Shown one piece after another: positions 36,243 to 46,935 of a stretch of 64,000 nt of DNA. The notes below the pieces were generated by a model. It made no database searches. It worked only from the letters and a program-made list of their open reading frames with translations, and was not told the DNA's origin. The position numbers and the translations under genes were made by a program. Numbering within the stretch: position 1 is the first letter of the stretch; each line of letters begins with the position of its first letter. Origin of the DNA: Parietaria judaica (lineage: Eukaryota; Streptophyta; Magnoliopsida; Rosales; Urticaceae). Location: NCBI GenBank assembly GCA_954871525.1, contig OX940863.1:20968001-21032000 (forward strand). Direction: 5' to 3'.

Positions 36243-37282
36243 ATGAAACAATTAACGAAGAAAATGCTAAAAAGTCAAGTGATCTCAATTCTCGCGTATA
36301 ATATTTTAATTTTTTCAATTCGAACAGGGCCTAGGCACCTAACAATGGTGTGTCTGATAGTGATTCTGATCAGTACTGAAGCTTCTGCTCAACAGCCCAC
36401 CATCTGGGGACAGTTTAGCCAAAACGGCATACAAAAGCACACCAGCAACAACACTTCCCGGCCATGCCTCGATAACGAAACCAGGATTTTCTTTAGTTTC
36501 TGGCAATACGAAAACCCCGACCAAGTCTATGTGGCTGGGTATTGCAGAAATGACACTAGCACGGGTGCTATTCCTAGCTGCCCCGTCGATTTCGCAAGCT
36601 TTCTCACTCAGGTTTGCCCTGTCCAGAAAGAGGCAACTGCCAGAAATGAAGAGTGCCTATTGCGCTACTCGAACCACTCCTTCGTTGGCCAAATGAAAAA
36701 GCAGCCGAGATTCCTCTTTCAAAATAAATTCTCCAGAGAGATAAGAACTAAACTGGGGCTTAGCAACACAGGTCGTACTAGCCGAGTGCTAGTTCGCAAA
36801 ACCGCCGCTGGAAGTTCCAGGTACCCCAAGTTACCACCAAGCTCTTGCAGAAAGGTTGGGGGGTTACTGGATTTGTCCGAGATTGATTGCTTAACCTACC
36901 TGGCCGAAACAATGAATTTTTGCGATGGCAAACCTCCTCAGCTGGATTTCATTGCAAGAACAGGTATAGATAATATCAAATGTTAATGCATTGCCACTTA
37001 AGTTTAGATATCAACCTCATTGTCAATAATAACTCTAGAATTCAATTCATAACTTTACAACCTCTTCTTTTGTTGCAAGTCCTAAAACTCATCTGAATGG
37101 TAGTAATATTTTTTTACGTGATTTTGTAAGGTGAGAAAATAATATATTTTTGATTTGCATGTTGTTATTTTCAGGAAGGAAGAATATCACTTTCGCCTCA
37201 GTAGTCGCTTTTGCTTCGGTATCGCTGATTCTGTACATTGGTGTGTATTACAGAGTGAAGAAGAGAAACAGCAGTTTTGAAA
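36243..37282 (+). pseudogene. CRK-like ectodomain 1 (DUF26), degenerate
   Basis: Exon 36243-36963 encodes a hydrophobic leader (the better start may be the in-frame ATG at 36345, MVCLIVILISTEASA) and two DUF26 (Gnk2-type) domains. A GT-AG intron leads to exon 37175-37282, which encodes a membrane span (SVVAFASVSLILYIGVYY) and a basic stop-transfer (RVKKRN). This is the exon layout of cysteine-rich receptor-like kinases. The domains are damaged: in the first, C-x8-C-x2-C has lost its middle Cys (CRND...PSC); in the second CLTY replaces CxxC, and the GGR..PSCNFRYEVY block is deleted. No kinase exon follows; copia B begins 250 bp later. It is most likely a pseudogene or truncated membrane protein. 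Confidence 0.75.
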
Positions 37283-37532
37283 GTAAAATATATCTTATCT
37301 CCTTTTCCACTGAATATTAGGTGTCTTCTTACTAAATTAGAGGGCATTTAAGGGACAAACTATTGAATGCTTGGCATATAACCACAAAATGAAACCAAAT
37401 TAGATGGAAATTAATGGCACCGGAATCTCGTAAATGAAGCTTTTGGGTTTTGAGAGACTTCATTTTTTCTTTGCTCATTCCATTCTTAAGCATCTATACT
37501 TTCAGAATTTCTTGGAAATTTGTCGGCTCCCT

Positions 37533-37643
37533 TGTTGTAAAAAAGTGTAATTAGTTTAAGTTAATAACTGTTCATAGCTTTAGGTTGTATAAAGCACGTT
37601 TACCATCGAATGGGATTCATAACTTGAAAACCCTAAAATAACA
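37533..37643 (+). repeat. 5' LTR of copia B (111 bp)
   Basis: TGTTGTAAA...AAAATAACA, TG...CA bounded. It contains TTGTATAAAGCACG, a TATA-like box. It differs from the 3' LTR at four positions: two A/T, one C/T and one G/A. For a coding copia element this LTR is exceptionally short. Confidence 0.95.
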
Positions 37644-38626
37644 TGGTATCAGAGCTCGGGTTGTGAGCTTACCGGAGTTCGGACCGTGCGCGGTGGAGTA
37701 ACTCGGTGGTTGGCCGAGTTTGGGTTTGGAAGTTCGAAGGGAGTCCGAGGACTCGGAGGGCGTGGAGCGAGGAAGCTCGAAGAAGCTTGATCGATTGGCA
37801 TTGCCTGAGGGTGTTTGCTGCTGGAATCGACTGGACGAGCTTGGGTTTGTGAATCGATCGTGGGTGAGCGACTGCTGGAGAATCACAGGTTAGGGCACGA
37901 TTGATTTGGGAATCGATTCTAACCTAGAATGTGTGGTCTAGGAATCGAGAGATCTGGGTTGTCAAGCTCTTCGATTGGAAGAGCCTCACGATTTTTTGAA
38001 AGTACGGAGTGGAGAAGAAGCTCACCTCGGATTCGTGGTCGCCGGAGAAGAAGAAGAAATGAGCTGAAATCGCGAGGTCTGAGGAGAAAGCTCGAGGGAG
38101 AAGAGCTCGCTGAGGTCAATTCCAAGCTCGAGGGGAAGAAGCTCGACGAAGAAGGACGCGAATCCCAGCGGCGACGGTGGTCGGAAGGTTTTCGGCGGCT
38201 TTGACGGCGGTCGTCGGCGACGGAGGTGTGAGCTCAGGCAGCTTTGGCGTGAAGGCAGGAGAGAGGAGCACGAGGGGACCGAGAGAAAAGAAAAAGGGAA
38301 AAGAAAAGGAAAAGAAGGGAAATTTCTTTTTTACCCTCTAGTGTTATCTTATTGTGCATGCGCAAGTTTTTGGTGTGCCCACACGCAGAAAAAAATTGTC
38401 TACTTTTTGGTGTGGTTCTGTTTGTGCCCGCGCTAAAACTCGTGTGCCTGCGGTCAGAAGAAATGTTATTTTTCTGTCTGTTCCTGCGTCAAAACCCGTG
38501 TGCCTGCGTCCAGAAAATTATTTTTGTGAGATCACTCTCTGTCCTTGCTCTTTTCGTTTGTTGAACTTTGATTGGGTCCGGGGAGCCATAAGCTAGGATC
38601 CGGCAATAAGTTCTACGAAAAACAGG
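37644..38626 (+). other. copia B primer-binding site and leader
   Basis: The initiator tRNA-Met primer site is followed by nearly 1 kb without conserved coding sequence. The segment is rich in GGCGACGG / GAAGAAG motifs and at 38350-38530 has three imperfect copies of a GTGTGCC(T/C)GCG...AGAAAATTATTTTT unit of about 60 bases. A long leader like this usually carries packaging and translation-control signals. The 91-codon open frame at 37929 has no known domain. Confidence 0.6.
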
Positions 38627-39500
38627 ATGTCGGTGGCCGATTTAAAAGGGATGACAGAGACAGAACTTGGAGAATTGGTTGAGTTCTTCAAAGTTTGGAA
38701 AGGTACTGGAATGTCGGGTCTTCTGAAGAGAGAAAAGGTGATGAAACTCGATCTTCAGTCGATAGATTTAAAGCTCGATGGGCCGAACAGTTACTTGGAT
38801 TGGTCACTCCGAGTAGACAGAGCTTTGGAGGCGAGGAACCTCGAGAGCTTCATTATAGGAGAAGAAGAAAAGCCCGATGAAAGTGCTTCGAATTGGAAGG
38901 AATGGAAGGCCACTCACAGCGCGGTATATACGTGGCTTCTTACTTCGATGACTCGGGAGATTGTCAGTGAAGTTCAAATGCTCCCAACCGTTAGAGATGT
39001 CTGGGAAAAATTAAAAGTATCCTACGCCGGCACCGAGAACAAGATGAGAGTGTTCCAGATCCTACAAGATACATCGGTCTAGTGTTACAGGGAGACAAGT
39101 CAATCGGGGAGTATGCGAGAGAGCTGAAAAGGTTGTGGGCTCAATATGATTATTTCTCAGCGCACGAGAGTTGTGATTCTCCCAAGTGCACAAAGAGTCA
39201 AGAAACTACGGAGATCAGAACGATGAGATTCCTGGAGAAGTTGAACCCAACCTTCACACAAATGAGGTCAATACTTCTATCGACTAAGGAAATTCCTTCG
39301 TTGCACGAGACAATAGCGGCGATGGTCGAGGAAGAGACCATTATACGAGTACATGCCGAGGCCAGAGATGCTCCGGGCACGAGGTCTGCAATGACTGTTG
39401 GAGCGAGCGACAGTAGAGACCATAAAGAAACTCGACAGTGTTACAACTGTGGTGCGACTGGCCACCTGAGGGCGGCATGTCCAAAGGCATCGAAGGAGAG
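38627..39500 (+). pseudogene. copia B gag, one frameshift
   Basis: ATG 38627 opens a Gag frame: FKVWKGTGMS, LDGPNSYLDWSLRVDRAL, WLLTSMTREIVSEVQ, VWEKLKVSYAG. A one-base-scale frameshift near 39078-39084 moves the reading to a second frame that continues with SIGEYARELKRLWAQYDYF and the CCHC zinc knuckle CYNCGATGHLRAAC (about 39439-39480), then an RG-rich tail. Gag forms the virus-like particle. With the shift, only an N-terminal fragment of about 150 residues would be made from this copy. Confidence 0.88.
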
Positions 39501-42500
39501 GGAGTACGTAAATCGAGGACAGTCTAGTGTCCGTGGGCGTGGACAGTTTGGAGGTCGTGGCCGTGGAGGTCGTAGAGGTGGTTACAATGGTAGTCATCGT
39601 GCACACTTGACGGCTGGAGACGATGAAGAGGAAGACACTGAGCCGATCTTCACCAAGAAAGAGGTTCTCGAGATGTTCAAGAACGATAGGCTGGTGAACC
39701 AAGCAGGCATGAAGCCCATGCCTGAAGGGGGTTCTTCCTCTACGGCTAATGTTGCGACGTTCACTGACTCCTATACTGGTAAGGCTCTCTCTTCTAGTCG
39801 GATTACACGGAGGAAAGATTGGATAGTGGATTCGGGCGCTACTCAACATGTGACTGGCATTGCGAGTGAGTTCACTAAATATACCCAACTAGCAGTCCCT
39901 GAGAAGATACAAACTGCCGATGGCACGTTCCAACCTGTTGTTGGAAAGGGTATAGTTGGGTGTACAGACCGTATGACCTTGACAGATGTGCTACATGCTC
40001 CATCATTTCCAGTGAACCTTTTGTCCATAAGTGCCGCTATAATCCGATTAAACTGTAGAGTGAAGTTTGATATTCCTAAGGTGGTGTTTCAGGAGAAGGG
40101 AACCAGTCGGGTGCTTGGAACTGGAACTTGGTGTAACGGGTTGTGGTACATGGACCGAGAAGGTATGGATGCGGCGTTGGCGTCCATGGTGGAGAAAGAA
40201 GACACGAAGATGTCCGGCGCAAGTGCGGTTGGCGAGTTGATGTTGCATCACCAACACACGGGACACCCATCTTTTGGAACCTTGAAGAAGTTATATCCGT
40301 TATTGTATGAAAAGTCTGATAAACAGAAACTTGTATGTGATTCGTGTGAATTTGGAAAACATACCCGGAGCTCTATGTTAGCTCGGGCAGAAGAAGCCTT
40401 CACCCTTTTGATTTGATTCATTCAGATGTATGGGGACCATGTCCCACGACTTCAATACATGGGTATCGTTATTTTGTGACGTTTATTGATTGTCATACTC
40501 GTGTTACTTGGTTATATCTGATGAAAAACAAGAGTGAAGTTCTTACATGTTTCAAAGGCTTTCACAAAAGGTTTCAGACTCGTTACGGTGCTGTGTTGAA
40601 GGTTCTAGTATCTCGGTATCATTCTGTGGTTAAGACACTGAGGTCAGATAATGGGACGGAGTACATCAATAAGGCCTTCAGAGAATATCTATCCCTATAT
40701 GGGATCGATCATCAGACTACGTGCCCATATACCTCAGAACAGAATGAAATTGCAGAACGGAAGAACCGACGTCTTCTCGAAATAGCTCGGTGTATGATGA
40801 TCGAGAAGAACGTTCCAAAGTACTTGTGGGGGGAAGCTGTTATGACAGCGTCGTACCTAGTGAACAAGATGCCAACAAGGGTGCTAAATGGAAGAACACC
40901 AATGGAGATGTTGGGACTAGGCACCGAAGGACTTGTTCCGAACAAAGTTTTTGGATGTGTGTGCTTTGTCAAGGACAACAGGCCAACAGTCGGGAAGTTG
41001 GATCATAGAGCCGTGAAGTGTATCTTTGTAGGATACTCTCCTACTCAGAAAGGGTATGTATGTTGGAGCCCTGTCGAGAAGCGACAGTTTGTGAGCATGG
41101 ATGTGACCTTCCGTGAGCATGAGTCATACTACGACGTGCCTGTTTCCTCTCCCTTTGGAGACTCGCATGATACGCGAGAGGGGGAGAATAGTGACAGTAG
41201 CTCTAGTTCCAGACCATCTACTGTGCCTGTGGTGAGACACCCAGTTTCGTATGATTCGAGCTCGGAGTCGGAGACTGAGATGATAGAGGTCAGAGGTGGT
41301 AACAGAGGTTAGACTCACGGGGAGAGCTCAAGAACAGAGAGTGAGGAGGAGACTCATGTGAGTGACGGGGACATATCAATCTCAGGGGGAGATGTGTGCT
41401 CCCGGGGATAGAGTTATGGTTCAGGAGGAACCAGCGAGGAGAGATGGTCCAGCTCAGGGGGAGCTGAAGGTGTATACGAGGAGGAGGCAACGGGATCAGG
41501 CAATGCCCGAGCCACCTACACCAGTGGAAGCTACTTTACGAAGGAGTTCGCGAAGTAATGCAGGACGCCCTCCGAACAAATACGGCTACGACATTGGAGA
41601 TTATGTCTCGTATGAGGACTTCGGGGATGAAGCTCGAGCAATGTTCACGTCACTGGATGCGGTCACTATTCCCAAAACATGGCAGCAAGCGATGGCAGAT
41701 CCGAAGTGGAAAGCTGCGATGAAGGAAGAACTCGGTGCCTTGGAAAAAAAAAAAAGACGTGGGATCTTGTCTCGCTACCAGCGCGGAAGAAGGCTGTGGG
41801 GTGTAGATGGGTATTCACAGTCAAGCAAAACTCGGAAGGGCGCATTGAGCGCTACAAGGCACGGTTAGTTGCGAAGGGGTATAGTCAGACGTACGGCATC
41901 GACTATGACGAGACATTCGCACCTGTGGCAAAGATGAGTACGGCGAGGACTCTTGTGTCGGTGGCAGCCAATCGTGGATGGAAGCTGCACCAACTCGATG
42001 TGAAGAATGAGTTTCTTCACGGAGACTTGATGAAGGAAGTGTACATGGAGATACCGCCGGGATTTGAGACTGAGCAGATGACAGGGAAGGTGGTCAGGCT
42101 GAAGAAGTCGTTGTATGGTTTGAAGCAATCTCCGAGAGCCTGGTTTGATCGATTCAGAAAGGCTATGATAGACATCGGATACGAGCAAATCAATGATGAC
42201 CACACGGTCTTCCACCAGCGGCGAGGAGATCGGACCACTATACTCGCGGTGTATGTGGACGATATAATCATCACGGGTGATGATGAGGGCAAAATCACTC
42301 GGTTGAAGGAAAGACTCGGGAAGCAGTTTGAAGTGAAGGACCTAGGGGGACTGAAATACTTTCTGGGGATTGAGGTGGTTCGAGGACCAAAGGGAATAGT
42401 CCTAAACCAGAGAAAGTATGCCCTAGATCTCCTTAAAGAAACTGGTATGCTAGGATGCAAGCCCGCGGCGTCTCCGATTGATCAGAAGACCAAGTTGAGT

Positions 42501-43205
42501 GCCGAGTCGGGAAAGCCGGTTGATCGTGAGAGATACCAGAGGCTGGTGGGCCAATTGATTTACTTGTGTCATACTCGTCCGGATATTTCATTTGCTGTGA
42601 GCGTGGTGAACCGCTACATGCATGATCCGAGAGATGGACATATGACAGCAGTATATCGGATTCTCCGATACTTGAAGAGAGCTCCGGGAAAAGGGTTGCT
42701 CTTCGAGAAGAACAACCATCTCGAGGTGGAGGGCTTTTGTGATACCGATTGGGCTAGTTGTGCTGACGATAGGAAGTCTACCTCCGGGTACTGTATGTTT
42801 GTCGGTGGCAACTTGGTGTCTTGGAAGAGCAAGAAGCAGTCAGTCGTAGCAAGGTCTACAGCGGAGGCGGAATACCGAGCGATGGCCTCCAGTGTTGCGG
42901 AGTTGTTATGGTTGAAGATGCTACTGAAGGAGCTGAAGATGGACCAAGGTGCCCAAATGAAGCTATGGTATGACAATCAAGCGGCGATTAGCATCGCCAA
43001 CGACCCGGTGCAGCACGACAGAACCAAGCACATCGAGATTGACCGGTTCTTCGTCAGACATCACCTCGATAGCGGAGAACTGAAGCTGAGCCACATTGGT
43101 ACACGGGAGCAAATAGCAGATTGCCTCACCAAGGGATTGGGCCTTGTTGACCAACAGAGATTGTGTAACAAGATGGGCTTGATTGATATCTTTTGCCCAT
43201 CTTGA
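39500..43205 (+). pseudogene. copia B pol (PR-INT-RT-RH), few lesions
   Basis: Protease: WIVDSGATQHVTG (39818-39858), catalytic DSG intact. Integrase: the zinc finger H..H..C..C is around 40240-40370 (HHQHTGHP, CDSCEFGKH), the core from 40413 (MIHSDVWGP, LRSDNGTEY, AERKNRR giving D, D, E). Reverse transcriptase runs at about 41690-42600 (LDVKNEFLHGDL, YVDDIIITG) and RNase H to the stop at 43205 (STAEAEYRAM, LWYDNQAAI). Lesions: a single-base shift near 40400, a stop and frame change at about 41312-41410, and a shift in the poly-A run near 41750. Everything from that run to the stop is one open frame with intact catalytic acids. Confidence 0.9.
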
Positions 43206-43212
43206 GGGGGAG

Positions 43213-43323
43213 TGTTGTAAATAAGTGTAATTAGTTTAAGTTAATTACTGTTCATAGCTTTAGGTTGTATAAAGCACGTTTACCATTGAATGAGATTCAT
43301 AACTTGAAAACCCTAAAATAACA
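43213..43323 (+). repeat. 3' LTR of copia B (111 bp)
   Basis: TGTTGTAAATAAGTG...AAAATAACA, directly after the purine tract TGAGGGGGAG. It is the same length as the 5' LTR with four substitutions and no indel, about 96% identity, which indicates an insertion that is not very old. Confidence 0.95.
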
Positions 43324-43982
43324 CTCCTTGATGGACATTTCTTCGCCAATGTTTAGTACACGGGCGATCAAATTTGCATAGTCAAAGCGAACTGTAGCCT
43401 TTGTCTTTCTCTTATTTCTCTTGTTGCGTGTGAAACCTAATTTATTACGAAAACTCGATGCAGAGTTGTCAAAGCAAATTTTTCTTTAAAGACTTGTGTA
43501 GGTAATGGTTTATTAGATTTTTCACACGAGTATTATTGCCCTAGGCTTTTCGCTAATTATATAACTTGTAGATGTCAGTGTGTTCTATAGCACAAACGAT
43601 AGAGAGAACGATTTGAAGGTGTAATTCGAACAACTCCAGTGGAAATCATAGTGGATCATATTTGCAAGCGACAAGTAGACATAGCGAGCGAACCACTATG
43701 ATTCTCTGTGTCAATTTTCCTTTACTTCGCTATTGCATTTTTTTCTTTCGAATTTGGGGATTTAGGTAAAATCCTAACATCTCTATCTCTAGCAAGTTTG
43801 GCATTGAATCCTTATCGCCAAAATGCCCTTAATTGCCTTAATAACTTATAACGGCTTTCAATAGACTAGCCAATAAGAAGACTCTATTTAAGTACTGTTA
43901 GACGATGACATGCTACATTTAACGGAAGGTGGAACGACCTAACGATAAAAAAATCTTTTAATTCAACCGCTTTATTTTGCAG
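43324..43982. other. spacer between copia B and the coiled-coil gene
   Basis: No coding segment is recognised. The stretch around 43600-43790 (CGAACCACTATGATTCTCTGTGTC, an ATTGCATTTTTTTC tract, AAAATCCTAACA) has the look of the 3' end of a plant LTR, but no partner terminus or duplication was found. A splice acceptor (TTTATTTTGCAG) ends the interval at 43982. Confidence 0.35.
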
Positions 43983-45277
43983 CCGAAGATATCCAGAGAG
44001 CTACTCCTCTGACTGTGGAGTCTCCCGCAAAAGAACACACGCTTATGTCGCTTCCAAGACGCAAGTGGAATGCCGTTCGACTTTTACGGGCACTCTATAA
44101 TAAAGTGTGCCGACCATTTTCAGGTGCTTCTGCTATTTTATTTTCTTTTTAGTTCGATTCAACCTACAGTTGCTGTGCAGATTATGATACTTTCCAGAGA
44201 TTACAAACATAAAACATATGAAAAAAATTCTTTAGATGGGAATTCACGTGAACATGAATGACTTTTTTTATTGCCAACAAATAACGAAACCAACTCCAAT
44301 CCTTCGAGAGCACGGACGTTGCTCTCTTGAGAGTCTTGATGGCATACAAACCGATGCTGAACCATCCTATCAATTTGACACATACTCTATGATGTTCGTT
44401 TTATATATTAATGCCTCACTACAGGAGATATGTACGTCCTGCTTAATTCCGGGGCTGAAGTCTCAGCCCAAAGGCAGCTCGAGCAGGAAGCCAGAACCAC
44501 GGCCGAGGAAGAGCTGAAGGCAGCGGCTATTGCCAAAGGGAAAAGGGTGGCAGCAGATATGGTGTCGCCGTCTATCTCTTCCGATGGAACTTCTTCTAAG
44601 AATACCATAATTGAAGACATCAATCCATCTCCGCAAAAGTTGCTGCATCACAGAGGTGACGTCGTTACTGAAACGCTATTCCCCGCCTTTGATCGGTGTC
44701 ACGCTAAGGGCCCATTTACTGATCTTATGGAAATTTTACAGGTAGGCTCTTAATCATTGTTTTTTTGCAGGTATCTCTATCTGGATCATCGAATATTTAG
44801 AGTCAATTCACCACGAGTTATTCATCATTATTTCAGGAGTTGAAGGACAAAGAAGTCCTGATTTCCCGAGTTACAGAGGAGAGTGCGGAGCTCGATACGC
44901 AGCTTCGGAATGCCAATCGAGTCATCGACAATCTAACTCGGAAGCTCATTGAGGCTCAAAGTAGGATCGAGGCCTTTGAAGCATCAGATGCACAGAAAAC
45001 TAGAGAGCTTAAATCGTTTGCTTCGAAAGAAGAGAGCCGGGTACTACTCGCACGGAAAGATGATTTTATCAAGGAGAAAGATAATCGGCTGCAAGAAATC
45101 ATAGATCTGGTGATATCTAATTCGTCGGCAAATGATCCATCAACATGTAATATTCCTGCGGCGATATTGTCTCTGAAAGATCGTGGTCAAGACAAGTCGG
45201 CTCGTGGCGATCAAGATGGCGAGGCTGTCGTCGTTACTGCTTTTGAGGTTGTGCCCGAGGAAGAAGAATCCATTTGA
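43983..45277 (+). pseudogene. unrecognised coiled-coil protein, 3' exons only
   Basis: Three exons join in frame by GT-AG junctions: 43983-44123 (phase 1 end), 44425-44741 and 44837-45277 (stop TGA). Together they encode about 300 residues. The middle exon has a charged helix (QRQLEQEARTTAEEELKAAA) and a Ser-rich linker (SPSISSDGTSSKN). The last exon is a long heptad-rich coiled coil (ELKDKEVLISRV, LDTQLRNANRVIDNLTRKL, DFIKEKDNRLQEIIDLV) ending acidic (VVPEEEESI). I recognise no family. No upstream exon with a start codon was found between copia B and 43983, so the 5' part is lost or unrecognised. It could also be an accessory protein of a decayed transposon. Splice consistency argues that it was once a real gene. 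Confidence 0.5.
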
Positions 45278-46524
45278 GGATCTTTTGTGAAAATGTACGC
45301 AACTATTTTGCCTTATTTTTGCTTCTTTATGAACTATTTTAATTACTCGAGTCAATGGCACGTGTATATTTTTCTTCGTGCTAAACTGACTTTGAATATA
45401 TAATTAGTGCTCTTTTTCTAGGAGAACCTTATCGAACATTTTGTGTCTCTTGGAAAGTAGTGGATCGAATTCGATTATTTTAAATATATTTTGTAGTTAG
45501 TATACTTTTTAAATAAAAATTTTGTGTAAAGTTTACCGACCCATACTCTGTTTTTTTTATTATTCGGAGAAGGTCTATTCCGAAACCGGGATCGGGCTAC
45601 GCGGCTAGGGTCCGGTACTAAAAAATAACACTTACAAAAGCAGCATGAAACCTAATCTGAATGAAGTACGAAAGAACAAATTAATAGCTGAATCTGAAAG
45701 GACAAAAACGACATATATTCTAAAAATGACATATTGTGGCATAACGACATACTAGATAGAAACAAAATACTCCGAACATGGAATTAAACAGTCAAGAAAG
45801 TGAAAATACCGTTACTTTAAAGAGGACGGAAAATGACACAAGAAATAAAATAATTTGCTGAAAACGACAAACTCTCTAATGCATTATACGAGAAGCGACA
45901 ATGTATAGCTTTCTTATTAAACTACAGAAGAAAAAGAAAATTCATGGCTAATGACAATATATATATTTGTTACAGATTAATGACATTTATAATGTTCATT
46001 AATGGTCGATTTTCTCCTTTTCGGTGACTATTTTGACACTAAATAATGTAAAAATTGAATTTTTAACTACGTAATTACCAAGTTTTTCTCTCCAATCATT
46101 TGCACAACTGAATAATATTAGTTTTTGCAGACTATTATCATGGTCCTTGACTATTTTAATTAGTAAAACACACACATCATTATTGTGCTGTGATTTTCTT
46201 CTTACATGGGATATAAGAAAACTACAATAGCGGCAAAAATTAGTACTAAAAAAAGGACAAGTATCTAAAAGCAATTTTGTTAAAAACACGTTCGAAGACG
46301 AAAGCTGCTGACACAAATTAAAATCCGAGAACATAAAAAGTCAAGAAAGAAAGTAGCAATTCTGTTTCTAAATTACAACATGGGTAGTTAAGAAAGCATT
46401 TAATGAGTTTGAATCGATTAGATGGATTTAGTTAGATATACACGAACCATCGGAACACGGTTAAATAATGAGTGAATGAGCATGATGCAACTCAATAAAT
46501 ACAACCAAAAAACAAATTACATAC
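45278..46524. other. AT-rich spacer with a shared repeat
   Basis: Downstream of the coiled-coil stop. 45427-45925 is a dispersed repeat matching 20041-20120 and 22240-22803 (separate entry). The remainder (45926-46524) has several short open frames without recognisable domains, and I see nothing else in it. Confidence 0.5.
45427..45925 (+). repeat. dispersed repeat, uninterrupted copy
   Basis: 45427-45505 matches 20041-20120, and 45540-45925 matches 22240-22803 in the same order and orientation, including the serial AACGACATA motifs. Here the two parts lie only about 35 bases apart, whereas near RBOHF they are separated by 2.1 kb that includes a solo LTR and other repeat DNA. This copy is therefore nearer the original arrangement. 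The family is not identified. Confidence 0.65.
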
Positions 46525-46783
46525 TGTTGTAAAACTTAGTACTTTTGTATCAATTATTGAGAAAATGTGGTGAGGAGAATTGATGATAGGAATATAAAGT
46601 GATATATGATGTGAATTACGATGAAGACTTTGAAAGTGTGAATGAAGGAGAGAAGTAAGAGTGAAAATGCTTGATTTATTCACCTCCCAACGGGGGTATA
46701 TATAGTAAGAGATAAGATAGTGTTAGGTAAATACATTAATGGCTGCATACCTAATGTGGTTGAACATTACATATTATATAACA
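46525..46783 (-). repeat. 3' LTR of copia D (259 bp)
   Basis: On the minus strand TGTTATATAATATG... to ...AGTTTTACAACA, preceded by the purine-rich GAATGAGGAG. It contains ACTATATATACCCC as a TATA-like box and a CT-rich U5. It is a short LTR. Confidence 0.72.
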
Positions 46784-46935
46784 CTCCTCATTCGAATGCT
46801 CGTTACAACATTTACGTGCTCATACTGCCTCATAAAAAACCCTACTAGGAAAAACTCAGTGGGATAAAAACCATAGTAAGGGAAAAAGAGTACAGCCACG
46901 TATAGCTCCCCCTCATGTTGACATGGGTGATATCT

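Larger units (their letters stand above)
37533..43323 (+). mobile_element. Ty1/copia retrotransposon B, nearly complete, 111-bp LTRs
   Basis: The element is 5791 bp with both LTRs (37533-37643, 43213-43323), a primer-binding site directly after the 5' LTR (TGGTATCAGAGCTC, 37644-37657), a long leader, gag-pol in copia order and a polypurine tract TGAGGGGGAG (43203-43212) abutting the 3' LTR. The LTRs differ at 4 of 111 sites by eye. The flanks are CTCCCT and CTCCTT, an imperfect duplication. The reading frame carries a few single-base lesions, while RT and RNase H are open over about 500 codons. It lies just after the CRK 1 membrane-span exon. Confidence 0.95.

Noticed and set aside
37929..38204. 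91-codon open frame upstream of copia B gag.
   Set aside because: It is inside the element leader, rich in Arg/Glu from GAAG repeats, with no Gag motif.
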